DNA of 64,000 bases, taken from contig NZ_LN909066.1 in the NCBI RefSeq assembly GCF_001486505.1, positions 1,158,452 to 1,222,451 on the forward strand, in the 5' to 3' direction. The notes under the pieces were generated by a model. It had not been told where the DNA came from and searched no databases. It saw only the letters and a program-made list of their open reading frames with translations. Below are positions 23,590-31,437 of the stretch, piece by piece. Positions within the stretch are counted from its first letter, which is position 1; each line of letters begins with the position of its first letter. The stretch is from Paenibacillus rubinfantis. Lineage in GTDB: Bacteria > Bacillota > Bacilli > Paenibacillales > Paenibacillaceae. A program made the position numbers and the translations under genes.

Positions 23590-24000
23590 ATGTCGATGTC
23601 GGGGGTACGGAGGTATGGTGTCTGATGTCCGATTGCCCGGTAGTCGATGTCTAGACGGCCACATGTTGGTGCAAGGGATACAATGTCTGGTTTACAGTGT
23701 CTGGTTTACGGTGTCTGATGTCCGATTGCCGGTAGTCGATGTCTAGACGGCCACATGTTGGTGCAAGGGATGGGATACAATGTCTGGTTTACAATGTCTG
23801 GTTTACGGTGTCTGGTTTACAATGTCTGGTTTACGGTGTCTGGTTTACGGTGTCTGATGTCCGATTGCCGGTAGTCGATGTCTAGGTGGTCACATGTTGG
23901 TGTAAGGGATACGTTGTCTGGCATGCGGTGTAAGGGATACGTTGTCTGGTATACGGTTTATAGGAGTACGGTGTCTGATTCAATTGCCTGGAGGTCAAAG
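23590..24000. repeat. Minisatellite-like block of TGTCTGGTTTAC words
   Basis: A composite unit starting GTGTCTGATGTCCGATTGCC recurs at about 23619, 23711 and 23848. Between the units TGTCTGGTTTAC alternates with ACGG or ACAATG links many times. TGCAAGGGATAC and CACATGTTGGTG also recur. Unit lengths vary, which suggests slippage or recombination. No gene is visible. Confidence 0.85.
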
Positions 24001-24024
24001 TCCAGGCGGCCGCAGTGCGGTGTA

Positions 24025-24120
24025 AGGTTTTGGTTTTTGGTTTTTGGTTTTTGGTTTTTGGTTTTTGGTTTTTGGTTTTTGGTTTTTGGTTTTTGGTTTT
24101 TGGTTTTTGGTTTTTGGTTT
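24025..24120 (+). repeat. 7-bp tandem array (GGTTTTT)n
   Basis: About 13 uninterrupted copies of GGTTTTT lie downstream of ku. The strand asymmetry is total: one strand has only G and T. The open frame through it (FGFWFLV repeated) is an artefact of low complexity. Confidence 0.96.
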
Positions 24121-24201
24121 TACGCTTTACGCTTTACGCTTTACGCTTTACGCTTTACGCTTTACGCTTTACGCTTTACGCTTTACGCTTTACGCTTTAC
24201 G
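24118..24201 (+). repeat. 7-bp tandem array (TTTACGC)n
   Basis: About 11 to 12 uninterrupted copies of TTTACGC directly abut the GGTTTTT array with the same 7-bp period. A short unique stretch (24202-24310) then leads to the end of the ligase gene. Confidence 0.96.
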
Positions 24202-24310
24202 GTTTATTGTTTCCAATGCCTGTTGTCCTGCGTCCACGGTACACGGCCCGGCACCCTGGCCCCTGCCCTCACTCCTCGGGCTCGCACTCTCGACCGCGGC
24301 ATTGCCCGCT

Positions 24311-25258
24311 TTACATGCTTTGCCCCATATCGCACGCCTCAGGCGGGACATTGGCCCACCCTTGGATGATCGGGTGGCGCATGGTTCCGCCGGGCGTCCA
24401 CTCCAAAAACTGCACCTTCACGGTTAGGGCCGGCTGAATCCAGACGGCCCCTTTGATGCGTTCGGGGATGTTGGCGAACGGCCGGCTTGGCACGATCAGC
24501 GGCTTGATGTTCTCCGTCAGGTCGCGCCAGTCGGACACCTTCCATTTGCCGCTGCCGGCATGGCCGATATAAATGAACCGTCCCTCCGGGTCGTACAAGC
24601 CCAGCAAAATGGCGTTGACCCCGCCGTCGCGATACGTCAACCCGCCGATAACGGCGTATAGATCGCGAGCCAGCTTCTTCTTGACCCAGCGCGCATCCTT
24701 GCCCCCGATCGCATACACACTGTCCAGGCGTTTTGAAACGATGCCTTCCCAGCCCCGCTCCTTCATCAATCCAAACAGCAGCTCCCCATCTGCCACATTG
24801 GGAACAAGCTGTACCCGTTCCGAGGGAATCACCAGCTCCTGCAGCAATTGCTGGCGATTCGCTAACGGCTCTCCGTTCACCCATTTGCCGTCATGGTACA
24901 AAATATCAAAAATCATATAAATCGCCGGAATCCGCCCGGACGCAAAGCGGATCTCCTGCTCTCGGCGTAGACTGTCACGGCGCATGATCTCGTGGAACGA
25001 CGGCTTGCCGCCTGAAAGGGCGATCATTTCCCCGTCGAGGATCACCGAGTTCGCGCGGCAGTAGCCCTCCACTTCCTGAAACTCCGGATACTGCAGCGTC
25101 CGGTCATTTCCCTTGCGATTGATCAGCTTCACCTCGCGGCCGTCGCTGTACGTCAGCATTCGCACGCCGTCCCATTTAACCTGGGCCACCCATTCTTCGC
25201 CTTGCGGGATCGTATCGCTGCGAATCGGTTCAAACGGCGCGACCGGTTTCAAATCCAT
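24311..25258 (-). CDS. ligD: ATP-dependent DNA ligase (LigD ligase domain, stand-alone)
   Basis: It seals DNA nicks or ends with ATP in the NHEJ pathway. The ATG at 25256-25258, 12 bp after GAGGAGG, gives 315 residues starting MDLKPVAPFEPIRSD. The adenylation motif KxDG is VKWDGVR, with Lys28. Later motifs are INRKGNDRT, ILDGEMIAL, DILYHDG, EGIVSKRLDS and WVKKK, covering ligase motifs I to V, and an OB-fold with FIYIGHAGSGKWKVSDW follows. There is no polymerase domain. It is convergent with ku and divergent from the PrimPol gene. Confidence 0.93.
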   Translation of the reverse strand: MDLKPVAPFEPIRSDTIPQGEEWVAQVKWDGVRMLTYSDGREVKLINRKGNDRTLQYPEFQEVEGYCRANSVILDGEMIALSGGKPSFHEIMRRDSLRREQEIRFASGRIPAIYMIFDILYHDGKWVNGEPLANRQQLLQELVIPSERVQLVPNVADGELLFGLMKERGWEGIVSKRLDSVYAIGGKDARWVKKKLARDLYAVIGGLTYRDGGVNAILLGLYDPEGRFIYIGHAGSGKWKVSDWRDLTENIKPLIVPSRPFANIPERIKGAVWIQPALTVKVQFLEWTPGGTMRHPIIQGWANVPPEACDMGQSM

Positions 25259-25446
25259 TGTGATCGCTTGCCTCCTCTTAGGCTCCAATATAACCTCAAG
25301 TTTGCCCCCGCCTTCCGCGAACCATTCCGGTTCTGCGTTCCCCTCCACCGCTCATAGTTTCCCGCTCCCCAGGCAAGCCTAGTATCAACACCCCTAGCTA
25401 GCGAGGCGCAAGCCTCCAATCTGATTCCAGCAAGGAGGAACCGACC

Positions 25447-26346
25447 ATGCCCCGGACAATCAAAGGGACGATCACTGTCGAAGGCGAAGAGGTCCCCGTC
25501 TCCAACCCCGATAAGCTGCTGTGGCCCGAAGCCGGCATCACCAAGCAAATGTACTTGGAGAAGCTGGCCGAGCTTTCACCTTATCTGCTGAAATACTGCC
25601 GCAATCGGCTGCTCACGACGATCCGTTATCCCGGCGGCATTCATGGCAAGTTTTTTTATCAGAAAAACGCACCCGATCCGCTGCCGCCGTTCGTCCACAC
25701 GGCATTCCACGAGAACATCAACTATGTCGTGCTTGACCGGCTGCCGGTGCTGCTGTGGCTCGGCAACCTCGCCTGTATCGAATTCCATCCTTCCCTGCAC
25801 TATGTTGGGGAGGAGCTGCCGTGCGAATGGATGATCGACCTCGATCCAACGCTGGAAGAGGAGCCGCGAATCATGGAGGCTGCCGCCTTGGTCGGCGAGA
25901 TCCTGACGTCGCTGGGCCTGCAATCCGTGCCGAAAACGTCCGGCGCCACCGGCGTGCAGATTATCGTACCGATTGAATACGGCCTCACCTTCGACGAGCT
26001 ACGGATGGTTGGCCATTTTGTCGCCCGCTACGTAACCGAGAAGCATCCGCACCTATTTACCATCGAACGGCTAAAAAAAGACCGCGGTGACAAAATCTAT
26101 TTCGACTACTTGCAGCATTACGGCGGCAAAACGCTGGCCGCTCCCTATACCCCGCGCGCCCGCACTGCCGCCAGCGTATCGACCCCGCTCACCTGGGACG
26201 AAGTGCGGCAGAACCCGAAGCCCGCGGATTATCATCTTCTGAATATCGGCCAGCGGCTAAAGGAACGCGGCGATCTGCTGGAAACGGTGCCCCCGCAATC
26301 CCTAAAGCTGATTTTGCAGCATTTAAAAGCCCCGGTCCGCGCCTAA
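25447..26346 (+). CDS. LigD polymerase-domain protein (archaeo-eukaryotic PrimPol, stand-alone)
   Basis: This is predicted to be a DNA/RNA polymerase that fills in ends during NHEJ. The 299-residue product begins MPRTIKGTITVEGEEVPVSNPDKLLWPEAGITK, the LigD-Pol start. It has the metal-binding motif WMIDLDP (Asp131, Asp133), the nucleotide site SGATGVQIIVPI and the KDRGDKIYFDYLQ segment with the third acidic residue. RBS is GGAGG. It is divergent from the ligase gene, 188 bp apart. In B. subtilis the two activities are fused in one LigD; here they are separate genes on opposite strands. Confidence 0.93.
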   Translation: MPRTIKGTITVEGEEVPVSNPDKLLWPEAGITKQMYLEKLAELSPYLLKYCRNRLLTTIRYPGGIHGKFFYQKNAPDPLPPFVHTAFHENINYVVLDRLPVLLWLGNLACIEFHPSLHYVGEELPCEWMIDLDPTLEEEPRIMEAAALVGEILTSLGLQSVPKTSGATGVQIIVPIEYGLTFDELRMVGHFVARYVTEKHPHLFTIERLKKDRGDKIYFDYLQHYGGKTLAAPYTPRARTAASVSTPLTWDEVRQNPKPADYHLLNIGQRLKERGDLLETVPPQSLKLILQHLKAPVRA

Positions 26347-26375
26347 AGACGCTCCTAGCCCAAGCCCTAAGCTCC

Positions 26376-27806
26376 TTACAAAAGAGGGGACAACAAACGG
26401 GCCAACAGCTCCAGCCCTTTTTGCCACCGCGAGCGGACCGCGAAGGCCTCCGGCAGGATCGGCACCGAGTCGGCCAGGTCCTGCTCGAAATCTCGTTCCA
26501 GCCGAGCAATCGTGTCCGGATCAAACAGCAAGGCGGTCATTTCAAAATTATAAAAAAAGCTGCGCATATCCATGTTCGCCGTCCCCACCGAAGCGAGCAG
26601 GCCGTCAATGATCATCACTTTGGCATGAATAAAGCCCTTCGTATATTGAACAAACCTCACTCCGTCCCCCAGCAGCTCCTCAACGTAAGACAACGAAGCC
26701 AGCTTCACCAGGCGGCTGTCCGAATGGTAGGGCATAATAACAATCACTTCGACCCCGCTTAATGCGGCCGTTTTGAGCGCGGAGTACACACCGGGGTCCG
26801 GAATGAAATAGGGCGAAGCGATCCAGATCCGGCGCTTCGCCACCGCGATAGAATTAAAGCACATTTCCTGAATCGCATTGCGGGTCCGATTCGGGCCGCT
26901 CGTCAGGATCTGTACCTGTTCCCGTCCAGGCCCCTCACGGGCAGGAAACAGGACGGGATCGCCGAGATCCTGCCCTGACACCAGCAGCCAATCCTCCAGG
27001 AAGGTCAACTGCAAATAATGAACCGAATCTCCTTCCAACTGCAGATGCGTATCGCGCCAAAACCCCATATTTTCATAAAGTCCAAGATAATCGTCGCCTA
27101 CATTAAGTCCACCCACGAACCCGAACTTCCCATCCACCACAACGATTTTGCGATGATTGCGATAATTCACTCGGCGATTCCGCACGGCGACCCGCGGCGG
27201 CAGAAAGAAATAGACCTCCACTCCAGCTTCCTTAAGCCGATCGATAAAGGAGGGCTCCAGCTTAAAGCTCCCAAGTCCATCGCAGATCATCCGCACCTTG
27301 ACCCCTTCCCGGGCTTTGCGGATCATCACCTCGGCAAAGGCCATACCGATCCTATCGCTGCGGAAAATATAAAATTCAATGTGAATATGCTCCTTCGCCA
27401 ACTCCATCCGCTCCAGCATCGCGCTAAAGGCCGGCTCCCCGGAGGAATACACCTCCGTGCGGTTACCGCCCGTGATCGGGTTCACCGCCTGATGGGTCAG
27501 CAGCCTGAAAAGCCGCTCCTGCCCCACAAATTCCGGGTTGTTCATTCTCTCCAAAGTATCCGCCGTCTCCGACCGGGAGCGCAGCATCGCCCGAAGGCTC
27601 CGGAACGGGACAGAGCCCCGGCGCAGCAGCCTTTTGCGTTTCTTATAATCGCGCGCCATGAAATAGTAGAGGACCGGCCCCAAAGGGGGGCAAAGGAACA
27701 AGATAAACATCCAAGCCACGGTTTTGCCGGGATTGCGGAATTCGAGCAGCAGAATCAATGCGATATGTACGATGAAAAGAAGTAAAATGCCAATCAACCA
27801 GTTCAT
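26376..27806 (-). CDS. cls: Cardiolipin synthase (phospholipase D family)
   Basis: It condenses two phosphatidylglycerols into cardiolipin at the membrane. The ATG at 27804-27806 follows GGGGAGGG. The 476-residue product has two N-terminal membrane helices (MNWLIGILLLFIVHIALILLL and AWMFILFLCPPLGPVLYYFM). The two catalytic HKD motifs are NHRKIVVVDG and IHAKVMIIDG, each followed by the expected GG or GT residues. Length and order are standard. It is convergent with the PrimPol gene and divergent from the second M23 gene. Confidence 0.95.
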   Translation of the reverse strand: MNWLIGILLLFIVHIALILLLEFRNPGKTVAWMFILFLCPPLGPVLYYFMARDYKKRKRLLRRGSVPFRSLRAMLRSRSETADTLERMNNPEFVGQERLFRLLTHQAVNPITGGNRTEVYSSGEPAFSAMLERMELAKEHIHIEFYIFRSDRIGMAFAEVMIRKAREGVKVRMICDGLGSFKLEPSFIDRLKEAGVEVYFFLPPRVAVRNRRVNYRNHRKIVVVDGKFGFVGGLNVGDDYLGLYENMGFWRDTHLQLEGDSVHYLQLTFLEDWLLVSGQDLGDPVLFPAREGPGREQVQILTSGPNRTRNAIQEMCFNSIAVAKRRIWIASPYFIPDPGVYSALKTAALSGVEVIVIMPYHSDSRLVKLASLSYVEELLGDGVRFVQYTKGFIHAKVMIIDGLLASVGTANMDMRSFFYNFEMTALLFDPDTIARLERDFEQDLADSVPILPEAFAVRSRWQKGLELLARLLSPLL

Positions 27807-27988
27807 GAACTCCACCCTCCCCTGCATTCATCATTAACCAACCGGGCGGCGGTTTATTCATTTTCTTCCCTCTGGTTCAGCGCAGCAGGGCCGCCAATTA
27901 TATCAGACAGGACCAGTTTTTTGACATGATTTAAGAATCATAGGAATAGATAAATTATAGAACCAACGAAGCGTAGGGAGGGGATGCC

Positions 27989-28987
27989 ATGAGGAGCGTA
28001 AGCGTACCGAATCCCAATCGGATGACGTTGCTTGTCCTGCGGGATGCCGGGCGGCCCGTCAAACAGGTGCAAGTGTCCAAGCCGCTTGTCGTTGCCGTGC
28101 CTTTGCTGGCGCTGCTGTCCATTTCCGGACTGATCGTCAGCCTGCAGGTTCACTCGGATCGGACTGTTTCCCGCCTGGAACATCAACTGGAGCAGCAAAA
28201 CCTGGCTTTTGAAGCGGTGGTGACCAACAAAGACGAAGCCATTCAGCGTTTGCAGAACGAAGTGATCGCCTTGTCGAGCCAATCCCAGGATATGATGGAC
28301 CGGATGGAGCGAGTAGCCGAACTCGAAGCGGAGCTTCAGAAATTTATCGATAAATACGGGGACGGCGACGCGAAGAACCTGGGCAAGCTGTCTTCGTTGT
28401 CCTGGGACGATTCCCTGGATGCGCTTGGGGACAGCGGCGTTGGCGGCGAGTTCATTGCGGTTCACGACAACGAAATCTTGGCGCTGGCGGAAGAGACGCG
28501 GGACGATTTTGCCGCGATGAATGCCATGCTGGATGAGATGGAGAAGAACGTCCCGCTGACCTTAAAAAAGGCAAAACAAACGCAGTACTCCCTCTCCGGT
28601 ACCCCTTCCGAATGGCCAACCTTGTCCACGCGGCTGACCTCCAATTTCGGTTACCGTACCGATCCCTTTACCGGTCGGGCAGCTTTCCATGCGGGCATCG
28701 ATATCGCTGGTAAAGTGGGCGACCCGATCTATGCCGCAGCCGCAGGGAAAGTCATTACCGCGGAGCGCGACGGCTCTCACGGCAAATATATCGTGATTGA
28801 GCACCCGGGTGGATTGCAAAGCTGGTACATGCACCTAAGCGATATCGACGTCTCCGTCGGCGATGAGGTGAAGAAAGGCGACAGCATCGGCAATCTGGGG
28901 AATACGGGGCGCAGCACCGGGCCCCATCTGCATTTTGAAATCGTCAAGAACGGCAAAGCGATTGATCCGATGCCTTATTTGAAGTAG
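27989..28987 (+). CDS. Membrane-anchored M23 metallopeptidase (copy 2)
   Basis: This is a paralogue of the gene at 17084. The 332-residue product has a short cytosolic N-terminus, a membrane helix at about residues 33-53, a coiled coil (RLEHQLEQQNLAFEAVV...) and a C-terminal M23 domain with HAGIDIAGKVGDPIYAAA and GPHLHFEIVKNG, so the Zn ligands are kept. GGGAGGGG precedes the ATG. A bactofilin gene follows, 32 bp after the stop. It probably cuts cell-wall peptides at sites set by the bactofilin. Confidence 0.92.
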   Translation: MRSVSVPNPNRMTLLVLRDAGRPVKQVQVSKPLVVAVPLLALLSISGLIVSLQVHSDRTVSRLEHQLEQQNLAFEAVVTNKDEAIQRLQNEVIALSSQSQDMMDRMERVAELEAELQKFIDKYGDGDAKNLGKLSSLSWDDSLDALGDSGVGGEFIAVHDNEILALAEETRDDFAAMNAMLDEMEKNVPLTLKKAKQTQYSLSGTPSEWPTLSTRLTSNFGYRTDPFTGRAAFHAGIDIAGKVGDPIYAAAAGKVITAERDGSHGKYIVIEHPGGLQSWYMHLSDIDVSVGDEVKKGDSIGNLGNTGRSTGPHLHFEIVKNGKAIDPMPYLK

Positions 28988-29019
28988 TTCAGACCTGACA
29001 AAGGAGGATGAGGACCGCG

Positions 29020-29439
29020 ATGTTTAAAGACAACAAAAAAGCCCCTCGCCTGACCGATACCCTGATTGGCCAAGGCAGCCTGATTGAAGGCAAGCTGGAG
29101 TGCAAAACCAATCTGCGCGTGGAGGGCCAGATCCATGGAGAGATCGATTGCCAAGGCCAGGTGATCATCGGGGAAACGGGAGAAGCCATGTCCAATATTA
29201 AAGGAACCGACGTCATCGTCGCCGGCAAAGTCGTTGGGGATGTCTCCACAACCGGCAAATTAACGATCACCGCCAGCGGCCAGGTTGACGGGAATGTGGA
29301 TGTTGCCAAGCTGATCATCGTCGAAGGCGGCCTGTTAAACGGAGCAAGCAAAATGGAGCGAATCACGCCCGTCTCCGCTCCATCCGCCTCTTCCGGTAAG
29401 GGAAAGGTGAAGAAGGCCGCGCGGCCCGAAGCTGGGTAA
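29020..29439 (+). CDS. Bactofilin (copy 2)
   Basis: The ATG at 29020 is chosen because AGGAGG directly abuts an in-frame ATG at 29008. The 139-residue product carries the beta-helical bactofilin core (DTLIGQGSLIEGKLECKTN through KLTITASGQVDGNVDVAKLI) and a short basic tail. It is closely similar to the bactofilin at 18111, and again follows a membrane M23 peptidase. It is the last gene of a two-gene unit that ends at a strong terminator. Confidence 0.93.
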   Translation: MFKDNKKAPRLTDTLIGQGSLIEGKLECKTNLRVEGQIHGEIDCQGQVIIGETGEAMSNIKGTDVIVAGKVVGDVSTTGKLTITASGQVDGNVDVAKLIIVEGGLLNGASKMERITPVSAPSASSGKGKVKKAARPEAG

Positions 29440-29447
29440 AGCAAAAT

Positions 29448-29489
29448 AAAAAAGTTCCCGCCTGAACAGGCAACGGGAACTTTTTTTTC
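29448..29489. terminator. Bidirectional terminator between bactofilin 2 and ABC permease
   Basis: AAAAAAGTTCCCG at 29448-29460 pairs with CGGGAACTTTTTTTT starting at 29474. T runs are present for both strands, so it can stop both convergent transcripts. Confidence 0.9.
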
Positions 29490-29496
29490 GTCGTTT

Positions 29497-30273
29497 TTAG
29501 GCGGCGACATCCCTGCGCTTAAACACCAGCCAGGCCACCGCCAAAAACAGCAGCACGTACGCCGCCAGCACTGCCGCCGAGAAGCCCAGCGTCATGCCGG
29601 CCGGACCGATCTGACCACCGCGATACTGGCTTAAATCCATGTTGGCAAACAACAGGTATTTGGCCCAAGGATAGTGGACGGGGTTAAACAGCATCGTAAA
29701 GATGTTGCCCGCAAACAGGATAAAGATCGATAACCCGATGGCGATGCCGCTGGAGCGAAAGACCGTCGACAGCATAAATGAGAACGCCGCAATTACGAGC
29801 AGGTCGACATAGCTGTACAACAGGCTTTCCAGAATCCGACCCAGCGGGCTTTCGCCCGGCAGGAAAATTTGCGACGGCACATTCGGGAATATCAGGAACG
29901 CCACGGCCAGGGCTGCGGCAAAAAACACCACGCTCATCGCCAAGGTAAACAGCAGCACAGCTAGCAGCTTGGACAGCAGCACCTTCGTCCGCGTCCAAGG
30001 CCGGATCAGCAGCAGCTTGATCGTTCCCCAGGTGAACTCGCCGGCTACGATGTCGGCAGCCACAACAGCAGCATAGATGCTGACGAGATAATAAAGGAAG
30101 CTTAATTGATCCAGCGCGTCCCAAGCGCTCATTCTGGAGCGGCCCCCATCCAGCGAGAACAATACACCAAACAGGACTGTCAGCAGGACAAGCAGCCCGA
30201 ACATAATCCAGGTGCGAACCCGCCGGTAGATTTTCATGTTCTCGTTTTGGACCAACGCGAGAAAACTATTCAA
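29497..30273 (-). CDS. ABC-2 type transporter permease
   Basis: This is the membrane part of an export ABC system with the ATPase encoded just upstream. The 258-residue product has six hydrophobic segments, among them IMFGLLVLLTVLFGVLF, AVVAADIVAGEFTWGTIKLLL and VLAAYVLLFLAVAWLVF. The motif GEFTWGTIKLLLIRPWTRTKVLLSKL is typical of BcrB/ABC2-membrane proteins. The start appears to be a TTG at 30271-30273 after GGGGGG, overlapping the end of the ATPase gene by 8 bp, so translation should be coupled. Substrate unknown. Confidence 0.88.
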   Translation of the reverse strand: MNSFLALVQNENMKIYRRVRTWIMFGLLVLLTVLFGVLFSLDGGRSRMSAWDALDQLSFLYYLVSIYAAVVAADIVAGEFTWGTIKLLLIRPWTRTKVLLSKLLAVLLFTLAMSVVFFAAALAVAFLIFPNVPSQIFLPGESPLGRILESLLYSYVDLLVIAAFSFMLSTVFRSSGIAIGLSIFILFAGNIFTMLFNPVHYPWAKYLLFANMDLSQYRGGQIGPAGMTLGFSAAVLAAYVLLFLAVAWLVFKRRDVAA

Positions 30274-31180
30274 TGTCCTTCCCCCCTGTCAGCTCCAGGA
30301 ATTGATCCTCCAGCGAACGCGTCACCGTTTGGATGACGTACACGTCAATGCCGGCCATTACCAGCTTCGCGTTGATCCCGGCCGCGGCTTGCCGGTCGGC
30401 GGATACGATCAGCCGTCCGTCCTCCAGGCGCCCGCCTGCGATAAGCTCCGCCGCACGCTGCGGATCGCTCACTTCGAAGGCCGTTTCCCGCTCGCGGCCT
30501 TCTCCCGCCTCCGGATGCAGGGACTTGACGTCCACGAGCCGTCCCTGCTGGATGACGGCGACCGTGTCGCACATCAGCTCCATTTCCGACAGCAAATGGC
30601 TGGAGACAAACACGGTCGTCCCCTCCTCCCGCGCCAGCACGCGCAAATAATCGCGCAGCTCGCGGATGCCCTGCGGGTCGAGCCCGTTGGTGGGCTCGTC
30701 CAGCACCAGCAGCTTCGGCCGATGCAGAATGGCCTGCGCGACCCCAAGCCGCTGGCGCATGCCCAGCGAATACGTTTTGACCTTGTCATGGATGCGGTTC
30801 TGCATGCCAACCCGCTCAACCGCCTCCCAGATCCGCTGTTTCGTGACCCCCGGGGACATGCGGGCGTAATGCAACAGATTCTGATACCCGGTCAGGAACT
30901 TGTACATCTCCGGATTTTCTACGATGGCGCCGACATGCGAAATCGCCTCTTCAAATCGATCCTTAATGCTGGCTCCTTCGATCTGGATATCGCCTTCCGT
31001 AATGGACATCAGTCCGACCATCATCCGAATCGTCGTTGTTTTCCCGGCCCCGTTGGGTCCTAAGAAGCCGTACACCTGTCCCCTCGGGATGTCCAGCGTT
31101 AATCGGTCGATCAGCGTTTTGCCGCCGATACGCTTGCTGACGTCCCGCATGCGTACGACCGGTTCCTGCGTCATCTCCAT
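30266..31180 (-). CDS. ABC transporter ATP-binding protein (BcrA/CcmA type)
   Basis: It powers the ABC-2 permease encoded downstream. The 304-residue product starts after GGGGAG. Motifs are Walker A GPNGAGKTTTIRMMVG, Q-loop region VGAIVENPEMY, signature YSLGMRQRLGVAQ, Walker B LLVLDEPTNGLDPQG and H-loop VFVSSHLLSEME. A C-terminal extension of about 90 residues after the ATPase is usual for drug- or bacteriocin-export ATPases such as BcrA. Upstream, 31383-31418 holds a perfect 12-bp inverted repeat that may end the next upstream transcript. Confidence 0.92.
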   Translation of the reverse strand: MEMTQEPVVRMRDVSKRIGGKTLIDRLTLDIPRGQVYGFLGPNGAGKTTTIRMMVGLMSITEGDIQIEGASIKDRFEEAISHVGAIVENPEMYKFLTGYQNLLHYARMSPGVTKQRIWEAVERVGMQNRIHDKVKTYSLGMRQRLGVAQAILHRPKLLVLDEPTNGLDPQGIRELRDYLRVLAREEGTTVFVSSHLLSEMELMCDTVAVIQQGRLVDVKSLHPEAGEGRERETAFEVSDPQRAAELIAGGRLEDGRLIVSADRQAAAGINAKLVMAGIDVYVIQTVTRSLEDQFLELTGGKDIE

Positions 31181-31382
31181 GGCTACTCCCCACTCTCTTC
31201 AGTCTGTATCCCGATAAGTCAGGATAATTTCCCCTATTCTACCATAAGGTGTCCACCGGCTAAAGCCTCGGGAAGTGATGCGGAACTGATGGAGTGCTGA
31301 TGAGTTCCGTTTGATCTGCAGCAGGCCCGGCTACACAGGTGGCGGCCGGGCTAAAGCTTGCGGGTGCGGGCCCCGATCAACG

Positions 31383-31418
31383 CGAACACGCCCCAGACGC
31401 AGCGGCGGGGCGTGTTCG
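31383..31418. terminator. Perfect 12-bp inverted repeat after the ABC exporter pair
   Basis: CGAACACGCCCC (31383-31394) faces GGGGCGTGTTCG (31407-31418), 20 bp past the stop of the exporter gene. No T run follows on the minus strand, so it may be a factor-dependent stop or an mRNA 3' end stabiliser. Confidence 0.4.
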
Positions 31419-31437
31419 TAACTTCGGGCTGGCGATG

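Noticed and set aside
23878..24437. Open frames through the heptamer arrays (FGFWFLV and YALRFTL repeats)
   Set aside because: A 7-bp period cycles through three frames, so frames stay open by chance. No start signals or domains are seen.
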